This document shows positions 6,124 through 8,946 of a stretch of DNA of 8,946 nt, one piece after another. Under the pieces are notes generated by a model, which saw only the letters and a list, made by a program, of their open reading frames with translations, searched no databases and was not told where the DNA came from. Location of the stretch: positions 1 through 8,946 of the forward strand of contig CAKZOF010000288.1 of assembly GCA_937135995.1 (NCBI GenBank), written 5' to 3'. Position numbers and translations under genes: made by a program. Each line of letters opens with the position of its first letter. Positions within the stretch are counted from its first letter, which is position 1. This stretch comes from an uncultured Pyrinomonas sp. (GTDB lineage: Bacteria; Acidobacteriota; Blastocatellia; Pyrinomonadales; Pyrinomonadaceae).

Positions 6124-6250
6124 ACGTTCGCTCGGTTGCAAACCGCTCGCCCCGTGCAGTACGCATGGTGCGTGCGCGAAGCGGCCTCCCTTCTCTCGCC
6201 CCCGCCTCTAGCCCAATTGTGCGCGCGGGAAAGCCTCGCGCTTCCGTCCG

Positions 6251-7540
6251 TCACTTCAGCGAAGCGAAGGCAGTTCGTGCCGCAGTGACTGTGCGTTCGA
6301 GCGTTTCGTCCGTGTGGGCCAAGCTGATGAAAGCGGCCTCGAACTGTGAAGGCGGGAGATAGATGCCTTCGTCGAGCATGGCATGGAAGAATCGCGCGAA
6401 ACGCGCGCGGTCGCTGCGCGCAGCGGTGGTCCAATCCCACACCGGACCATCGGTGAAGAAGATGGTCCACATCGAACCGACACGATTGATCGTCATCGGC
6501 ACGTCAGCCGCGCGCGCCGCTTCAACCAACCCGGCACAGAGACGCGCTCCGGCTTCTTCCAAGCGGCGATAGACATGCGGGTCGCGCAGGCGTCGCAGCG
6601 TCGCTAGGCCAGCCGTCATTGCGATGGGGTTGCCGGCGAGCGTGCCAGCTTGATAAACCGGTCCAGCCGGCGCAACGTACTGCATGATGTCGCGGCTTCC
6701 GCCATAGGCTCCGACCGGCAGACCGCCGCCGATGATCTTGCCGAGCGTGGTCAGATCGGGCGTCACGTCGTAAAGCTCTTGCGCGCCGCCGCGCGCTAGC
6801 CGAAAACCGGTCATCACTTCGTCGAAGATGAGCAACGCGCCATTGCGCCGCGCGACGTCGCGCAAACGCGCGAGGAATCCGGGACGCGGCGGTACGCATC
6901 CCATGTTGCCGACCACCGGTTCGACGATCACCGCAGCGATGTCACGGTGTTCGGCAAAGACGCGCTCTACAGCGTCCGCGTCGTTGAAAGGAACGGTCAA
7001 AGTATTCTGCGCTAGCGACGCCGGGACGCCCGGACTATCGGGCAAACCGAGCGTCGCCACGCCAGACCCAGCGCGCACGAGCAGACTATCGACGTGCCCA
7101 TGATAGCAGCCCTCGAATTTGACGATCTTGTTCCGCCCTGTGACGCCGCGGGCCAATCTGATCGCCGCCATCACGGCCTCGGTGCCGCTGTTGACCATGC
7201 GCACCATCTCGACAGACGGCACGGCCTCGACGATCTCGGCGGCCATCTCGATCTCCAGCTCCGTCGGCGCGCCGTAGCTCGTGCCTCGTTCCAACGCGCG
7301 CTTGATCGCCTCCATCACCTCTTCATCCGCATGGCCGAGGATCATCGGTCCCCACGAACCGACATAGTCGACGTAACGCCGGCCATCGACATCGGTGATC
7401 ATCGCGCCTTTGGCTTCGCGGATGAAACGCGGCGTTCCGCCCACAGCACGAAAAGCGCGCACTGGAGAATTGACGCCGCCGGGCATCAACCATACGGCGC
7501 GACGATACAGGTCTTCCGATCGATCGTGATCATTCCTCAT
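6251..7540 (-). CDS. hemL: Glutamate-1-semialdehyde 2,1-aminomutase
   Basis: HemL is a pyridoxal-phosphate enzyme that converts glutamate-1-semialdehyde to 5-aminolevulinate, the second step of the C5 route to haem, cobalamin and chlorophyll. The 429-aa length is typical. Visible landmarks are [13 protein letters not shown] (18-30), the [11 protein letters not shown] loop (86-96), [18 protein letters not shown] (115-132), YHGHVDSLL (146-154), [10 protein letters not shown] (238-247), the cofactor lysine K268 in [17 protein letters not shown] (265-281), [10 protein letters not shown] (296-305), and [13 protein letters not shown] (394-406). All expected active-site elements are present, so it should be active in the cytosol. 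Its ATG overlaps the stop of the upstream 61-aa gene (ATGA), and no good Shine-Dalgarno sequence is seen, which suggests translational coupling. Acetylornithine-type class III aminotransferases are relatives, but the motif set is specific to HemL. Confidence 0.97.
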   Translation of the reverse strand: MRNDHDRSEDLYRRAVWLMPGGVNSPVRAFRAVGGTPRFIREAKGAMITDVDGRRYVDYVGSWGPMILGHADEEVMEAIKRALERGTSYGAPTELEIEMAAEIVEAVPSVEMVRMVNSGTEAVMAAIRLARGVTGRNKIVKFEGCYHGHVDSLLVRAGSGVATLGLPDSPGVPASLAQNTLTVPFNDADAVERVFAEHRDIAAVIVEPVVGNMGCVPPRPGFLARLRDVARRNGALLIFDEVMTGFRLARGGAQELYDVTPDLTTLGKIIGGGLPVGAYGGSRDIMQYVAPAGPVYQAGTLAGNPIAMTAGLATLRRLRDPHVYRRLEEAGARLCAGLVEAARAADVPMTINRVGSMWTIFFTDGPVWDWTTAARSDRARFARFFHAMLDEGIYLPPSQFEAAFISLAHTDETLERTVTAARTAFASLK

Positions 7541-7722
7541 GGCTTCACACCGAACCGCTCGCTATTCACCGACTGCTTCCCAGCGTCGGGGGCAAAAGGC
7601 TGCACCTGCGTTCCCGTGCGGACGTCGAACGGATAAACGAGGTTGCCTCTCTCGTCCGAAACTGCGGTCGTTTGAAATGCGCGCCTTGCTGCACGCGCGT
7701 TGAACGAAGTCTCGTCCCTCAT
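7537..7722 (-). CDS. Small unknown protein (61 aa) between lipocalin-like gene and hemL
   Basis: I do not recognise this protein. The frame starts at the ATG at 7722, which overlaps the stop of the upstream lipocalin-like gene (ATGA, 7722-7719), and ends in a TGA that overlaps the hemL ATG (ATGA, 7540-7537). Two such overlaps in a row are the main support for its being real. The protein is polar, with Arg/Ala-rich residues 9-15 and a middle section reading [20 protein letters not shown] (22-41), with no Cys, membrane segment or signal peptide. G/C at third codon positions is about 70 percent, compatible with coding. The longer frame reaching back to 7884 is only a shadow of the upstream gene. 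It may act with HemL or mainly couple its translation; a chance open frame cannot be excluded. Confidence 0.6.
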   Translation of the reverse strand: MRDETSFNARAARRAFQTTAVSDERGNLVYPFDVRTGTQVQPFAPDAGKQSVNSERFGVKP

Positions 7723-8894
7723 CCGAAGATGCTGCGCCACCGACGATCGAGCGCGCTGCCGAACAAGAAGGTCGTGAAAGAGGGTCTTTCGTGCGAGCGA
7801 TCGTAGCCGACCAACTCGACGTAAGCCTGACCATCGACGCTTCGTTCCCCGCTGCGTCCCGTGACTTCGCACGCGCCTTCCCAATAGACGACCATGGTCG
7901 TACCGCGCGTATCAAGCTCCTGATCGTCGAGCAACGGACGGACAGCGAGATCGAGCGAGAGGCGTGGCACTTGGATCTGCCAACCGCTCGGGTAGATCGC
8001 CCCCGTATGCGGACTACGCCACCGCCCGAGCACCTGTAGCGCAAAGTCTTCGCGCTGCAGGTGCGTTGCGCGTCCCTCGGCATCGACGAAAGTACCGCTC
8101 GAAAAGGCCGATGGTTGCCCGGCGCTGTCGCGTATATGATAAACCATCAACTCCGTGTTATCCGAAAGCTGTAGGCTGAACCAATCCCAACCGCGCTGAT
8201 TCTCGGTCGCGCGCCACGTGCCGAACTCACGATCCATCCACGCTTGTCCGACGCACCTCTCGATGCGCCCGCGCCAAGCGATTTCGCCTTCGGCGCTCAT
8301 GCGCGTGAACGAAAAGTAGCGCGACGCTTCGCCGTGATCTTTGAAGCTGACGCCGTTGTGCCCGTTGAGCACGGGCGGCTTTTCGGGCTTCAAGGCGACT
8401 TCGAACGTGAGATCATCGAGCGTGCCGCGCAAGATATGTAGACCGTGAAGTTCGCGCGCCGTCCAGTCGCCCAAGCGCAGGCGGTAACGCCGCACGCTCG
8501 CGCTCGCTGGGAGATCTAGAGGGCCATTGGCGCTTTTGCGATGTGCGTAGCGGAAGCGCCCGCAGGTGACGTCCGTGATGGCGAAATGGGCCAGATAGAG
8601 TGGATTGGCGATCAAACGCAACGGCACGACGCCGAATCGATCGAGATCGGTCCGGCGCTTGAAAAAGACCCACTCGAAACCCAATCGCCGCCCTCTCTCG
8701 GTTTCGACGTGGCCAGTGTAGTACCACCACTCGGTCTGCGCTTCCCTGTGCGCGTACATGTCGCGCGGCAACTCGACGCCCCGATGCTCCGCGCCGTCGC
8801 GCAGCGTAGAGGCTGGACCAACGACCAGATCAGCCAATTTGTCCAACGCCTGCGCAGCTAAACGTTCCACGGGATTGCTGAACTCGACTTCCAT
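7719..8894 (-). CDS. AttH/CrtC-like lipocalin family protein (predicted hydrolase/carotenoid hydratase-like)
   Basis: The 391-aa product carries the signatures of the AttH/CrtC family (COG5621-like): EWWYYTGHVE (55-64), LAHFAITDV (101-109), GQAWMDREFGTW (216-227) and GWDWFSLQL (235-243), followed by a second beta-rich half with YWEGACEVTG (337-346) and GQAYVELVGYD (355-365). The family folds as two lipocalin-like barrels. CrtC members hydrate carotenoids; AttH-type members are usually secreted and linked to ABC exporters, with unknown substrate. Here the N-terminus (MEVEFSNPVERLAAQALDKL) shows no signal peptide or lipobox, so the protein may be cytosolic, unless the true start is elsewhere. 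A GGAAG site lies near the ATG at 8894. The next gene overlaps its stop by 4 bp and hemL follows. The hydratase activity is possible, not shown, and no carotenoid genes are visible nearby. Confidence 0.85.
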   Translation of the reverse strand: MEVEFSNPVERLAAQALDKLADLVVGPASTLRDGAEHRGVELPRDMYAHREAQTEWWYYTGHVETERGRRLGFEWVFFKRRTDLDRFGVVPLRLIANPLYLAHFAITDVTCGRFRYAHRKSANGPLDLPASASVRRYRLRLGDWTARELHGLHILRGTLDDLTFEVALKPEKPPVLNGHNGVSFKDHGEASRYFSFTRMSAEGEIAWRGRIERCVGQAWMDREFGTWRATENQRGWDWFSLQLSDNTELMVYHIRDSAGQPSAFSSGTFVDAEGRATHLQREDFALQVLGRWRSPHTGAIYPSGWQIQVPRLSLDLAVRPLLDDQELDTRGTTMVVYWEGACEVTGRSGERSVDGQAYVELVGYDRSHERPSFTTFLFGSALDRRWRSIFG

Positions 8895-8927
8895 TCTCGC
8901 TTCCGTCCCGACTTCTGAAGATCTATC

Positions 8928-8939
8928 TGTTCAAGAACA
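8928..8939. promoter_or_regulatory. Short inverted repeat upstream of the lipocalin-like gene
   Basis: TGTTC-AA-GAACA forms a perfect 5-bp inverted repeat with a 2-bp centre, about 35 bp before the ATG at 8894. It could be an operator half-site pair. The window ends 7 bp later, so it may equally lie inside the end of an upstream gene. Confidence 0.2.
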
Positions 8940-8946
8940 CCGAACA

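Noticed and set aside
6111..6180. 10-bp direct repeat CGTGCGCGAA at 6111-6120 and 6171-6180
   Set aside because: The word is made of CG-rich dimers that are common throughout the window; a chance recurrence is likely.
6124..6250. Terminators between the convergent RDD and hemL genes
   Set aside because: Short hairpins exist (CGGTT-GCA-AACCG at 6133-6145; ACGCA-TGG-TGCGT at 6161-6173), but both are short and neither is followed by a T-run on either strand.
7537..7884. 115-aa version of the small gene upstream of hemL
   Set aside because: Its first 54 codons overlap the lipocalin-like gene, whose conserved C-terminal sequence is clearly coding; the ATG at 7722 with its ATGA overlap is the natural start.
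8923..8946. End of an upstream gene on the minus strand
   Set aside because: Two minus-strand frames are open at the right edge, but only a few codons are visible and none carries a recognisable sequence.

Overview
The window is GC-rich bacterial chromosome, densely coded, with short gaps and overlapping stop/start codons. I see no mobile element, tRNA, rRNA, CRISPR array or phage gene. The mix of double-CxxC zinc-ribbon proteins, an RDD membrane protein, a DUF2203 protein, a NYN nuclease and a C5-pathway hemL recalls Acidobacteriota of the Blastocatellia type (Pyrinomonas-like). This assignment is from memory and is weak, because no marker gene in the window settles it.

Layout. (1) 1-2223, minus strand: an operon of a 330-aa zinc-ribbon protein of unknown function, then rlmB (23S rRNA Gm2251 methyltransferase; its GTG start overlaps the previous stop), then a small zinc-ribbon membrane protein cut by the left edge. 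(2) 2224-2351: a divergent promoter region in which one palindromic TTGCAA could serve as the -35 element in both directions. (3) 2352-4556, plus strand: a predicted lipoprotein with an FTP/PepSY-like propeptide fold but no protease, a NYN-domain nuclease with a histidine-rich tail, and a DUF2203 protein. (4) 4557-4851: an intergenic stretch with a strong nested inverted repeat, a partial copy of the 3' end of the DUF2203 gene, and a promoter for the next gene. (5) 4852-6123, plus strand: a zinc-ribbon/RDD membrane protein with a long disordered linker. (6) 6251-8894, minus strand: three tightly overlapping genes, an AttH/CrtC-like lipocalin protein, a 61-aa unknown, and hemL.

How the genes fit together. 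Most functions are housekeeping: rRNA modification, tetrapyrrole synthesis and probable RNA cleavage. The less ordinary parts are the unknown zinc-ribbon partner of rlmB, the 61-aa gene held between two ATGA overlaps upstream of hemL, the shared -35 divergent promoter, and the structured DNA after the DUF2203 gene. Three separate proteins share the same Cys spacing (CxxC-x10-CxxC). I found no clear new multi-gene system such as a defence island or biosynthetic cluster.
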